A stretch of 12,131 bases of DNA from Chloroflexi bacterium UBA2235 (GCA_002347925.1 DDYL01000091.1:8005-20135), one strand, 5' to 3'; positions 1-7,421 are shown, counted from the stretch's first letter. Notes: generated from the letters alone by a model not told the origin. A program made the numbers and translations.

Positions 1-810
1 GGGATGCTGCAGTTCAGCTACTTCGCGTTCCGGTCGCACCCCAACAACCTCTACCACCTGATGTATCCGGTGGCGATCATCGCGGTGTACTGGCTGCACA
101 GACTGCAACAGCGCGGCGGAGGCTTGTGGGATGGTCCGATGATGCCGCTGGTTGCTGGGGCAATCGTGGCGGTTTCGATGGTGATGGCGCGGGGGGCGTC
201 GGTGGCGCTGGCTTCATACGGATCGACCGGTATCGGGTGGCTGCAGGCGAAGTACACACAGGGCGCGGGGCCGGTGACGCCGGTGGTGCCGACCTTCGCG
301 GAGGGCATCCGCACCACGCTGTATCCGCCGGTTGGCGATGATGTCGTGGAGTTGCGGAGTCTGGTGGAGGGCTATATCCCCTCCCCATCGCCCGTGATCG
401 ATAGACGCTCCGCTTGGCCCGCCCCATCGCCCCAGATCGATAGACGCTCCGCTACGGCTCCGACCGGGAATGCCGATGGCCGGATTGCGATGATCATCGA
501 ACCCGACCTTGACCCGCGGGCGCGTGTCGGAACGACCATCGTGAACAGGCTACCCCTTAGCCTGATGACGCAGGACGGATACATTCCGGTGGGCCGCGAA
601 GCGGCGCTGCAGTCAGTGCGCGACCTCCCCATGGGTTCGCTGCTGATCATTGACCAACCCGACCTGATCGGTGACCTCGGCGGTGAGATGGCGGGTGTCC
701 TGTGCGAACGCGGGGCGCTCCGTGTCATCGAGAAACGCACCCGTATTGCCGCGGTGCGACTTGCGCCGAGGGATGAGGCGACCGCGTTGGCGGACTGGTG
801 CCCTCGGTAG
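1..810 (+). CDS. C-terminal part of a polytopic membrane protein (5'-truncated), function unknown
   Basis: The reading frame is open from the left edge to a TAG at 808-810, so this is the end of a longer gene; the ATG at 4 is probably internal. The visible 268 residues begin with an FSYFAFRSHPNNLYHLMYP stretch followed by two hydrophobic segments (about residues 18-34 and 46-68). A non-membrane tail of about 200 residues follows. A Ser-His-Pro-Asn-Asn-Leu motif at the entrance of a membrane helix recalls polytopic glycosyltransferase-like (GT-C) proteins, but the catalytic N-terminus lies outside the window, so this is only a guess. The tail carries a 13-residue tandem duplication (PSPVIDRRSA / PSPQIDRRSA), probably an exposed linker, and then a compact mixed region with LLIIDQPDLIGDLGG. 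The next gene begins 293 bases downstream and is unlikely to be co-translated. Confidence is high that it is coding and low for function. Confidence 0.7.
   Translation, partial: GMLQFSYFAFRSHPNNLYHLMYPVAIIAVYWLHRLQQRGGGLWDGPMMPLVAGAIVAVSMVMARGASVALASYGSTGIGWLQAKYTQGAGPVTPVVPTFAEGIRTTLYPPVGDDVVELRSLVEGYIPSPSPVIDRRSAWPAPSPQIDRRSATAPTGNADGRIAMIIEPDLDPRARVGTTIVNRLPLSLMTQDGYIPVGREAALQSVRDLPMGSLLIIDQPDLIGDLGGEMAGVLCERGALRVIEKRTRIAAVRLAPRDEATALADWCPR
383..453 (+). repeat. In-frame tandem duplication, 39-bp period, two copies
   Basis: Bases 383-414 and 422-453 are 32-base copies that differ at only two adjacent positions (GT versus CA). Each contains GATCGATAGACGCTCCGCT. The period is 39 bases, so the reading frame is kept and 13 residues are repeated in the tail of the truncated membrane protein. 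Confidence 0.85.
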
Positions 811-1103
811 GAGGTTGGCGGGTCGTCGGTACCCAAGCATTGGCGCGTAGACAGGATTGGGCCTTTTCTCGGCCTCCACACCGGCTGCTAATCAGGGTGA
901 TTGCGCCCCGCAACATCTCCCGGGGGTGCGCTGTAGGAGAGGTGTTCCCACACCCCTCGCTTCGCTCACCCCTCACCCCACCACCCCGCCAGTTTTCTAT
1001 GTTCGCTGCGCTGACACGGGCCGCCAGATCTTCCATGCCTTTCGCCGGGGAAGGGTTGCGAGACCGCTTGGTGCGGGGAAGTGGCGATACACTGTCGGCC
1101 GTC
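811..1103. other. C-rich intergenic stretch without a supported gene
   Basis: These 293 bases lie between the TAG of the left-edge gene and the preferred GNAT start. Short frames cross it, but none has a convincing protein or ribosome binding site. It contains a strongly C-rich, purine-poor patch (about 950-993) and an imperfect hairpin (GAGGTGT 939-945 with ACACCCCTC 950-958) that could act as a weak terminator. A possible promoter for the GNAT gene is at its right end. Confidence 0.5.
1088..1093 (+). promoter_or_regulatory. Candidate -10 element (TACACT) placed for leaderless transcription of the GNAT gene
   Basis: TACACT matches TATAAT at 4 of 6 positions. A start about 7 bases downstream would fall at 1100-1101, only 3-4 bases before the ATG at 1104. 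No Shine-Dalgarno sequence is visible before that ATG, which fits a leaderless message. No good -35 lies at 16-18 bases (TTGGTG at 1068-1073 is 14 away), so support is weak. Confidence 0.3.
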
Positions 1104-2069
1104 ATGACCGAGATGGTGCTGCGGGCGATGGTTCCCGATGACTGGGATGCGGTCGCGGAACTGGTGTACACCTCGACGAACTACTGGTATGCGTCCAAGG
1201 GGGCGGGGGCGATCTTCGCGGGTGGACCGGATGTGGCGCGGGTCTTTCCCGAGGTCTACGAAGCGCTTGATCCCGGATGCTGCATCTTGGCCGTCCATCC
1301 GCGCACCGGCCGGTTGATGGGGTCGTGCTTCTTTCATCCGCGCGAGACGCATGTCAGTCTCGGGATCATGAATGTCCATCCGGCGCACTTCGGGACCGGG
1401 GTCGCACGGCGCCTGTTGCGACACATCACCGATCTGGCGGATGCGGCGGATCGTCCCGCAACCGGGGGCGATGGGGTGGGGCGGGGACTGCCCGTGCGGT
1501 TGGTATCAAGTGCGATGAACCTCGATTCCTTCTCGCTGTACACGCGGGCCGGGTTCGTGCCGAGGCGTACCTATCAGGACATCCTGCTAGCGGTACCCGC
1601 GGGCGGGCTTTCGCATGATGCACCCGGTCGGGCGCAGGTGCGTTCCGCAACGGTTGCCGACGTGCCGGCGATCGTGGCCCTTGAGGAAGAGCTGACGGGG
1701 ATCCGGCGCGGAGGCGACTTTGCGCATTTCATCGAGAACCGGGCCGGCATCTGGCACGTCTCCGTCCTGGATGGCCGGGATGGACGCCTCGACGCGGTCG
1801 TTGCATCGGTTGCACATCCGGGAAGCCGGATGGTGGGTCCGGGCGTGTCGCGGAGCGAGTCGGGGGCGGCTGCAGTGTTGCTCGCCGAACTGGACCGGCA
1901 CCGCGGGCACTCGCCAGTCTTTCTCGTGCCGGTGGAGTGTGGGGATCTGGTGCGGCAGGTCTATGGTTGGGGTGGGCGCAATGTCGAGATGCATGTCCAC
2001 CAGGTACGCGGTGCGTGTCTGCCGTTCTCGGGGGTGACACTGCCGTCTTTCATGCCGGAAACCGGGTAG
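1104..2069 (+). CDS. Two-domain GNAT family N-acetyltransferase
   Basis: This encodes a 321-residue cytosolic protein predicted to transfer an acetyl group from acetyl-CoA to an unidentified amine. The N-terminal domain (about 1-165) shows the GNAT core: TGRLMGSCFFHPRETHVSLG as strands 3-4, then the acetyl-CoA loop and helix NVHPAHFGTGVARRLL (about 90-105). Motif B follows as NLDSFSLYTRAGFVPR (about 139-154). The second domain (about 178-303) looks like a degenerate GNAT-fold half (RSATVADVPAIVALEEEL; then MVGPGVSRSESGAAAVLLAEL). It resembles the C-terminal Acetyltransf_18-type domain of some two-domain GNATs. The frame is open back to 798, but upstream codons cross C-rich intergenic sequence and give no GNAT residues. 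The homology begins at MTEMVLRAMVPDDWDAV, so ATG 1104 is preferred, although ATG 1113 is possible. An insert rich in Gly (119-129) lies between motifs A and B. The substrate cannot be inferred. Confidence 0.8.
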   Translation: MTEMVLRAMVPDDWDAVAELVYTSTNYWYASKGAGAIFAGGPDVARVFPEVYEALDPGCCILAVHPRTGRLMGSCFFHPRETHVSLGIMNVHPAHFGTGVARRLLRHITDLADAADRPATGGDGVGRGLPVRLVSSAMNLDSFSLYTRAGFVPRRTYQDILLAVPAGGLSHDAPGRAQVRSATVADVPAIVALEEELTGIRRGGDFAHFIENRAGIWHVSVLDGRDGRLDAVVASVAHPGSRMVGPGVSRSESGAAAVLLAELDRHRGHSPVFLVPVECGDLVRQVYGWGGRNVEMHVHQVRGACLPFSGVTLPSFMPETG

Positions 2070-2087
2070 CACCGCCGGCACGGGTGG

Positions 2088-2108
2088 GCATCCATTTGAA
2101 ACGGATGC
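2088..2108. promoter_or_regulatory. 21-bp near-perfect palindrome, candidate operator of yeiH
   Basis: Arms GCATCCATTT (2088-2097) and AAACGGATGC (2099-2108) are complementary at 9 of 10 positions around a central G. The site lies 18 bases after the GNAT stop and 42 bases before the yeiH start. It overlaps TTGAAA (2096-2101), a 5-of-6 match to a -35 element. The symmetry and odd length fit a dimeric regulator site better than a terminator, since the loop would be a single base and no T-run follows. A -10 at the right distance is poor (TATGCC, 2117-2122). Confidence 0.5.
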
Positions 2109-2150
2109 GGTCACGATATGCCGGGGATGAGTGCGGGAAGAGGAACCAGG

Positions 2151-3188
2151 ATGAGCGAATCCAGTCAGGCGCGCGTGTTGCCCCCATGGGCCCCCGGGGC
2201 CGGGTTGATGTGCGTGATTGCGGCCGTCGGCTGGGGGTTGGCCGAGGTTGAGACGCGTGCGCTCGGGAATCCGCTCATCGAGGCACTCGTGCTGTCGCTG
2301 CTGATCGGTGTGTTGGTCCGCAACGTGATGGGTGATGGGAGCAAGACCTACACGGCTGGGGCATCGTTTGTTGCCAAGCATGTGCTTGAGACTGGCGTCG
2401 CCTTCATCGGGGTGAGCGTCTACATGCCGGACATCCTGAAGGCTGGCCCCGCCCTCCTGGCACTCGTGCTTGGCGGCGTGGCGGCTGGCATCGTGGTGAG
2501 TTTCTCGGTGGGGCGTGCCCTCGGGCTTGGTGTGCACCTGGCGGCGTTGGTCGCGATCGGGAACTCGATCTGCGGAAACTCGGCGATCGCTGCGCTCGCG
2601 CCGGTGATCGGGGCCGAGAAGAAGGACGTGGCAAGTGCGATCGGGCTGACGGCCGTGATCGGTGTGCTGCTGGTGCTTGGCTTGCCGATGCTGATCACGC
2701 CATTCCTGCTCTCGAACTACCAGTACGGCGTGCTGGCCGGGATGAGCGTCTATGCAGTCCCGCAAGTCGTGGCCGCGGCCTTTCCGGTCAGTGAACTTTC
2801 CGGGAATGTGGCGACGCTGGTGAAACTGACGCGCGTGCTATTGCTTGGCCCGGCGGTGGTCATCATTGGCCTGGCTTTCCGGGTGTGGGGCGCGCGGACC
2901 GGGGCGGCCTCGGCGAAACTCTCGACGTACGTGCCGTGGTTCGTGGCGGTCTTCCTGGTGCTGGCGGCGGTGCGAAGCCTGGACCTGATGCCAGTGATGT
3001 TCGTCGACCCGGCGAAGCAGATCAGCCGGTTGCTGACGATGCTGGCGATGGCCGGTCTCGGTTTCGGCGTGGATGTGAAGGCGGTGCGAACGGTTGGGCC
3101 TCGCGTGGGCGTGGCCGTGGTGATCTCCCTGCTGTTCCTTGCGAGTATCACGGTGGCGGCGCTGAAGTTTGGCGGGATTGACGGCTAG
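2151..3188 (+). CDS. yeiH: YeiH/UPF0324 family putative sulfate exporter
   Basis: This is a 345-residue integral membrane protein of the YeiH (UPF0324) family, annotated by family as a putative sulfate exporter; the substrate has rarely been shown directly. Family hallmarks are visible: NPLIEALVLSLLIGVLVRN (about 40-58), IGNSICGNSAIAALAPVI (about 136-153), VKLTRVLLLGP (about 224-234), and AMAGLGFGVDVKAVRTVG near the C-terminus (about 299-316). About ten hydrophobic helices span the protein, and the length is normal for the family. The start at ATG 2151 is chosen because GGGAAGAGG (2135-2143) lies 7 bases upstream. In-frame ATGs at 2118 and 2127 would add up to 11 hydrophilic residues without a better ribosome binding site. 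It follows the GNAT gene by 81 bases, and the intervening palindrome suggests its own control. No LysR-type regulator, a common neighbour of yeiH, is in the window. Confidence 0.9.
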   Translation: MSESSQARVLPPWAPGAGLMCVIAAVGWGLAEVETRALGNPLIEALVLSLLIGVLVRNVMGDGSKTYTAGASFVAKHVLETGVAFIGVSVYMPDILKAGPALLALVLGGVAAGIVVSFSVGRALGLGVHLAALVAIGNSICGNSAIAALAPVIGAEKKDVASAIGLTAVIGVLLVLGLPMLITPFLLSNYQYGVLAGMSVYAVPQVVAAAFPVSELSGNVATLVKLTRVLLLGPAVVIIGLAFRVWGARTGAASAKLSTYVPWFVAVFLVLAAVRSLDLMPVMFVDPAKQISRLLTMLAMAGLGFGVDVKAVRTVGPRVGVAVVISLLFLASITVAALKFGGIDG

Positions 3189-3225
3189 GAACGGCTTCAC
3201 GGGGCGAGGCGGTCCGATACCGGAG

Positions 3226-3238
3226 CGGCATTCTGCCG
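3226..3238 (+). terminator. Small hairpin downstream of yeiH, weak terminator candidate
   Basis: CGGCA (3226-3230) and TGCCG (3234-3238) form a 5-bp stem closed by TTC, 38 bases after the yeiH stop. No T-run follows, so intrinsic termination is doubtful. The rest of the 148-base gap up to 3336 holds only the promoter of the next operon. Confidence 0.25.
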
Positions 3239-3287
3239 GGCCCAATTCACCCGGATTGCAAGACCTTTCCTCATGGACTGAAGGTAA

Positions 3288-3316
3288 TTGACAGCTTGCT
3301 CGAAGTGTGCATAAAT
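3288..3316 (+). promoter_or_regulatory. Sigma70-type promoter of the RskA-like/FecR operon
   Basis: A perfect TTGACA (3288-3293) is followed after 16 bases by CATAAA(T) at 3310-3316, a 4-of-6 -10 match. In this GC-rich sequence such an AT-rich pair is distinctive. Transcription would begin near 3322, giving a leader of only about 15 bases. That leader still holds GGGAG (3324-3328), 8 bases before the ATG at 3337. Confidence 0.6.
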
Positions 3317-3336
3317 GCAATTTGGGAGCAAAGGCT

Positions 3337-4386
3337 ATGCCCAGCGAGTTGAGAGTTCGCGGGGGGTGGCGGTGGGTGTTTCTGGCGGTCGCACTGACCG
3401 CGGTGATCGCCGGAAGTGCGGTCGGTGGTTCAGGGTCCCATGCCAGTGAGGCATCGGGGGCGATTGCCGGCGAGGCGACGCTGGTCGATAACGCGTCCGG
3501 CCTCGACCGTGTGGTGGTCAGGGCCACCGGCCTGTCTGCCCCAGCTACCGGACAAGTCCTTCGCGTGTGGCTTCTCGGCGACGACGGTACGTCCGGGCGC
3601 TACCTTGGCGACGTCATCCCCGACGCGACGGGCGCCGTGGCATTCACATGGGATCAACCGGCGGGCGAGAACCTGCTCGCGCAGTATTCGCAAGTAACGA
3701 TCTCACTGGAAAGTGGGGTGGCCGGCGTGAAGCCGGCAGGCACCGCCGTGCGTACCGGCAAGCTGGACGCTGCTTCGCTTTCGCAGGTGCGACGCCTGCT
3801 TAGTCGCTGGCCGGATTCGCGCTACGGGGTGGCAACGGTGCCGGGCTTGCGTCGGCAGGCGCAGATCGCGCGGTATCAGGCGTGGGTGCTGCGCGAGGCG
3901 GCGGTGAACGGCGACTGGGACACGGCGCGGCGCAAGGCGGAGCAGCTGGTGAACCTCGTCGAGGGTCGCCGTGGGCAGTTCTACGGTGACCATAACGGCG
4001 ACGGGCGGATTGAGGACCCCGGTGATGGCACCGGCTTCCTGCCGTACTGCTGGGGCGCGCTGACCCAAACACAGTTCGTCTATGCGACTGCCTCCGACGA
4101 GGCGTACGCGTCGCAGGCGCAGGCAGTGCAGACGCCAGTGACCTTCGCGATGACATCGGCTGGGTTCGTACGTGACGTTGGTCTTGAGTTGGCGCGCAGC
4201 AAGGACCCCTACACAATCCGCGACTTGGCGGGGCACCTCGTGACCGCGGCGAGTTACCTCCTGGCGGCGACCGACCCTGTGGGCGAGCCGGACTTGATAG
4301 CCATCCTTGATGACCGGGAGATGACATCGGTGACGGCACGGGCGCAGGCCCTTGTGCGGATTGACCTGGTGGAGGTGTCACGATGA
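3337..4386 (+). CDS. Exported protein with RskA-like domain and EF-hand-like loop
   Basis: This is a 349-residue protein with a basic N-terminus and one hydrophobic helix (about 11-30), serving as a signal peptide or anchor. Residues about 44-142 resemble the extracytoplasmic domain of anti-sigma-K (RskA) proteins: VLRVWLLGDDGTSGRYLGDV, then AVAFTW, then VTISLESGVAGVKPAGTAV. The cytoplasmic zinc-finger part of a true anti-sigma factor is absent, so sigma-factor control is not supported. The C-terminal region (about 150-345) is probably helical and contains DHNGDGRIEDPGDG (218-231), a DxNxDG loop as in dockerin/EF-hand calcium sites. To my recollection similar helical regions with a GD-x-NGDG loop occur in other Chloroflexota proteins, but I cannot verify this. 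ATG 3337 is chosen for GGGAG at 3324-3328; the frame is open to 3307. Its TGA overlaps the FecR gene start in an ATGA junction, so the two are translationally coupled and probably act together at the cell surface. Confidence 0.75.
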   Translation: MPSELRVRGGWRWVFLAVALTAVIAGSAVGGSGSHASEASGAIAGEATLVDNASGLDRVVVRATGLSAPATGQVLRVWLLGDDGTSGRYLGDVIPDATGAVAFTWDQPAGENLLAQYSQVTISLESGVAGVKPAGTAVRTGKLDAASLSQVRRLLSRWPDSRYGVATVPGLRRQAQIARYQAWVLREAAVNGDWDTARRKAEQLVNLVEGRRGQFYGDHNGDGRIEDPGDGTGFLPYCWGALTQTQFVYATASDEAYASQAQAVQTPVTFAMTSAGFVRDVGLELARSKDPYTIRDLAGHLVTAASYLLAATDPVGEPDLIAILDDREMTSVTARAQALVRIDLVEVSR

Positions 4387-7300
4387 TGCGGCGACCTGCC
4401 TCCAGAGGACGGGTGCGTCGTCGCCCGGTGCCAATCATGGTCTTCGTGGTGGCCGCTTTGGCGGCTCTCCTCTTGCCGTCGGTGCGACCGGATCCGGTCG
4501 ATGCGCAAGCCACCTTGAACTCTCAGGCAACGCTGACGGTGTTGACGTCGCCGGTCGAGGTCCAACGTGCCTCTGGCAACCGTGAGACGGCGTCATCGGG
4601 CTTCACGCTTGTGGTGGGTGACCGGGTGTTTACCGGTTCGGGCGGGACGGCGAAACTCACTTTCTTCCAAGGGACGGAGGTGGACATCGCGCCTGAGACC
4701 GAGCTGATGGTGCAGGAGATGACACAACGCCAAAGCGGCGCGTCGACGGTGAGTTTCGGCCAGGCGGTCGGGTCGACCGTCGCAAAGGTGGCAAGTCTTT
4801 TCAATCCCGCATCGCGAGTGCAAGTGTCGACGCAGTCGGCCGTCGCGGTGATCCGGGGAACCGAGGTTGAGACGACCGTCACCAAGGAAAAAGTTCAGGT
4901 ATTTCGCAGCAACACGGGAAGCTTCGACGTCATCGCCGGTGGGCAGACCCAACGGGTGAAGGACGGTGAGGTGACCGTGGTGCCCCCGCCGCCCCCGCCT
5001 CCGGCATCCGCGCCGACGACGCGTGATTCGCAGTCGGTAGGCAACGCGCAGGCGGCGGATCCGAGTGGCACGGATCGTGCGCCGTTGCCTCCGGTCCCAG
5101 TGGCGGAGATTGGCAAGCTTTTCGAAAAGGTGGGCGAAATCACGGCGAAGGACGGGCCGAGGGTGGTGGCGACGCCGCCCGTCGCGGCGCGTGACCTGAT
5201 CGACGTGGCCCAAGGGAAGCCGGTAGTCTTGCGCCCGTTGGGTGAGCTGGCACCAACCCCGATACCCACCTCGCCACCTGCAACGCCACCACCGCCACCG
5301 CCGGGTGCGACACCCAGTCCAGTGAAACAACCCACGCCGGTGCCACAGGCAACGACAGTTCCACAGCAGTCGTCTGGTGGTGGGTCGACCGCGCAAGCGC
5401 CCACGCCGGCGTGCCCGACCGAGATCAACACGGCTACCCCGACGTCATCGCAGACCCGGTTCAAGGGAAATCTTCAGGATGCTTCGGGCAACCCGGTTGC
5501 AGGTGCCTGCGTCACCGCCGCCAACTACACCGGCGAGATGAAAGCTTCTGCAATTTCCGACGCATCCGGCACCTTCCGGATCATCGTCTCGTCGCCGCCC
5601 ACGTCAGGTGCATCGGGCACGTTCCTCCTGACTGCTGATGTCGATGGTTACACCCAGTCGGCGGTGCCTTCCCGCCTTGCGGTACTCGGGCAGACCAGTT
5701 TGGACAACGTCACCGTACTCGCCGACGATGTGACGATTGTTGGTGCGATCACCAGTGGCGCATCGACGACGTCCGTGGGCGGCGTGATTGCGTCCTTGGT
5801 GGTAGAGGTGCCGACGCCGACTGGCTATACCGGCCGCACGGCGCAAGTCCGCGTCGCCCAAGCGACGTCCGGCGCCAGTGGCTATCAGCTGCGCGCCGCG
5901 TCTGGCGGGTCGTCCGGGTACGCATACTTGCTGGCAGAACAGTCGAATGCGTCGCCGTATGCGTACCGTGCCTCCGCCGCGCCCGTGCCGTCACTTTCCA
6001 CTGGTTCAACGGCGTCGGCCGCCCTGGTACTGCCGACCCTTGAAGTGTCGTCGACCTTGACGTGTGACCAACATGGGGCGCCATGTTCGATCACGGTTTC
6101 AGGTGCCGGTTGGTCGGCGAACTCCAACGATTACGTGGGGATCTACGCCAAAGACGCGGCCGGCATCATCCGCTCATTCGGTAGCGTCCCTGTATCGAAC
6201 GGCACGCTCTCCCCCCAGAAGTTTGTCGCGCAGGAACCGACGTGGCCGACTGGCCAGTACACGGTGTTTGCATCGCAAGGGACTGGGGCAAGTCAGCGGT
6301 ATGTCGCGCTGTCAGAACCGTTTGCCGTATCTGCCGGCACGATGGCCTCGTCGTGCCCGGTGACCGATGGTTCGGCGACGCCGAGTGGTTCGCAAGTCAA
6401 GGTCACTGGTTCGGTCACGCATGCGTCGGCGGGTGTCCCGAACGCGTGCGTGAAGGTTGGGCTAGCCAACGGCCCGGAATCAAGCGCCGGCTATGCCAAG
6501 ACTGACGCGAACGGGAACTATGCGGTTCTCCTGACTGGCGCTTCAGGCGACTACTACGTCGTCGTGACGAAGCCCGGATACACGCCATTGTCCGTTCCGT
6601 ATGTCACCCTCACCGCCGGACAACAGGCGTCTGCAAGTCCAATCTCATTGGGTCTCAATGACGCGACGATCACCGGTCGGGTCACGACGGGTGGAACCAC
6701 GACCGGCGTCTCGGCAGGCACGAAGGTGGGAATCGCTGTGTCCGTGACCGGGGGCAACTCTCCATCAGGCATCGCCTTTGTGGCGACAGCAACTCCTGGC
6801 AGTGATGGGTCGTACTCCTTCGGCCTCGTTCATGCCGCGAGTGGCACCTACCGCCTCAGTGTGTACCAAGTCAATGCTGATGGCTACTCGATGCGGGGAT
6901 ACGAAGGTCCCGCCGGAGATGTCAATGGAACAGTGACGCGAAACGTTACGTTGCCAACCCTTTCGGTTTCCGGCAGTTGCACTGCCGGTGCGACAACGTG
7001 TCCGATCACCGCGTCGGGTGCCGGGTGGTTTGCAGGTAGTCCGGTATCCGTGAGAGCAACAAGTTCGACGGACACCATCGAGTTCTCATCTCTCACGCCG
7101 GGAAGCAACGGCTCGTTCTCGTCGCAGGCTTTGCAGGGATCCATCTACGGGCAGGCCCCGGTACCTGCGGGAGGCTACTCGGTCAATGCCGACCAGACTG
7201 GTCCGGGCGGTGAATCAGTCATCGTGGCGTTGGGTCAATCGTCGTACGCTGCATCGTCACTTCGAGTGCAATCAGTCGCCCCATCCCCGTCTCCCACACT

Positions 7301-7421
7301 GGCACCTGTTGTGCCCACGGCAACCGTGACAGCTCCATCCTCGTCTGCGGTGTCGTCACCGACAATGGTGAGTGTTGCCACGGACGTCGCCACGGCGCCG
7401 ACACCGACGACAAGGCCCTGA
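4383..7421 (+). CDS. Secreted FecR-domain protein with two Cys-containing repeat modules
   Basis: This 1012-residue protein has an Arg-rich start and a hydrophobic segment (18-33), with likely signal cleavage near VDA-QA (about 40-42). A FecR domain follows (about 50-200): LVVGDRVFTGSGGTAKLTF, the GTEVDIAPETEL turn, and STQSAVAVIRGTEVETTV. A Pro-rich linker (201-343, including a run of seven prolines) leads to two homologous modules at about 344-657 and 658-963. Each begins with Cys-Pro, has a carboxypeptidase-regulatory-like beta fold (GNPVAGAC... SDASGTF; GVPNAC... TDANGNY), a second such fold, and a C-x6-C-S/P-IT-V/A-SGAGW segment. Cysteines are C344/C376/C561/C568 and C658/C689/C866/C873. 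The tail (964-1012) is Ser/Thr/Pro-rich with no sortase motif or membrane helix. GGAGG at 4371-4375, 7 bases upstream, supports ATG 4383, and ATGA overlap couples it to the preceding gene. FecR here probably senses or binds extracellularly, since no cytoplasmic anti-sigma part exists. Ligand unknown. Confidence 0.85.
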   Translation: MMRRPASRGRVRRRPVPIMVFVVAALAALLLPSVRPDPVDAQATLNSQATLTVLTSPVEVQRASGNRETASSGFTLVVGDRVFTGSGGTAKLTFFQGTEVDIAPETELMVQEMTQRQSGASTVSFGQAVGSTVAKVASLFNPASRVQVSTQSAVAVIRGTEVETTVTKEKVQVFRSNTGSFDVIAGGQTQRVKDGEVTVVPPPPPPPASAPTTRDSQSVGNAQAADPSGTDRAPLPPVPVAEIGKLFEKVGEITAKDGPRVVATPPVAARDLIDVAQGKPVVLRPLGELAPTPIPTSPPATPPPPPPGATPSPVKQPTPVPQATTVPQQSSGGGSTAQAPTPACPTEINTATPTSSQTRFKGNLQDASGNPVAGACVTAANYTGEMKASAISDASGTFRIIVSSPPTSGASGTFLLTADVDGYTQSAVPSRLAVLGQTSLDNVTVLADDVTIVGAITSGASTTSVGGVIASLVVEVPTPTGYTGRTAQVRVAQATSGASGYQLRAASGGSSGYAYLLAEQSNASPYAYRASAAPVPSLSTGSTASAALVLPTLEVSSTLTCDQHGAPCSITVSGAGWSANSNDYVGIYAKDAAGIIRSFGSVPVSNGTLSPQKFVAQEPTWPTGQYTVFASQGTGASQRYVALSEPFAVSAGTMASSCPVTDGSATPSGSQVKVTGSVTHASAGVPNACVKVGLANGPESSAGYAKTDANGNYAVLLTGASGDYYVVVTKPGYTPLSVPYVTLTAGQQASASPISLGLNDATITGRVTTGGTTTGVSAGTKVGIAVSVTGGNSPSGIAFVATATPGSDGSYSFGLVHAASGTYRLSVYQVNADGYSMRGYEGPAGDVNGTVTRNVTLPTLSVSGSCTAGATTCPITASGAGWFAGSPVSVRATSSTDTIEFSSLTPGSNGSFSSQALQGSIYGQAPVPAGGYSVNADQTGPGGESVIVALGQSSYAASSLRVQSVAPSPSPTLAPVVPTATVTAPSSSAVSSPTMVSVATDVATAPTPTTRP

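Noticed and set aside
383..453. Could the repeated units near 383-453 be a CRISPR array?
   Set aside because: There are only two copies, separated by 7 bases, in frame within a coding sequence, with no spacer-sized gap and no cas genes.
798..1103. N-terminal extension of the GNAT gene back to 798 (423 residues)
   Set aside because: The extra 102 residues cross C-rich intergenic sequence, overlap the end of the left gene and contribute no GNAT homology.
2053..2080. TGCCGG/CCGGCA inverted repeat across the GNAT stop codon as a terminator
   Set aside because: Arms of only six bases, a 16-base loop and no T-run; such repeats arise by chance in GC-rich DNA.
1587..2765. Long minus-strand open frame (392 codons) across the GNAT and yeiH genes
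   Set aside because: It runs antisense to two recognised protein families, is rich in His/Arg/Gln/Pro as expected of a GC-rich shadow frame, and shows no domain.
4593..5396. Minus-strand open frame of 267 codons inside the FecR gene
   Set aside because: It is Arg/Trp/His-rich low-complexity sequence antisense to a well-supported FecR domain and Pro-rich linker.
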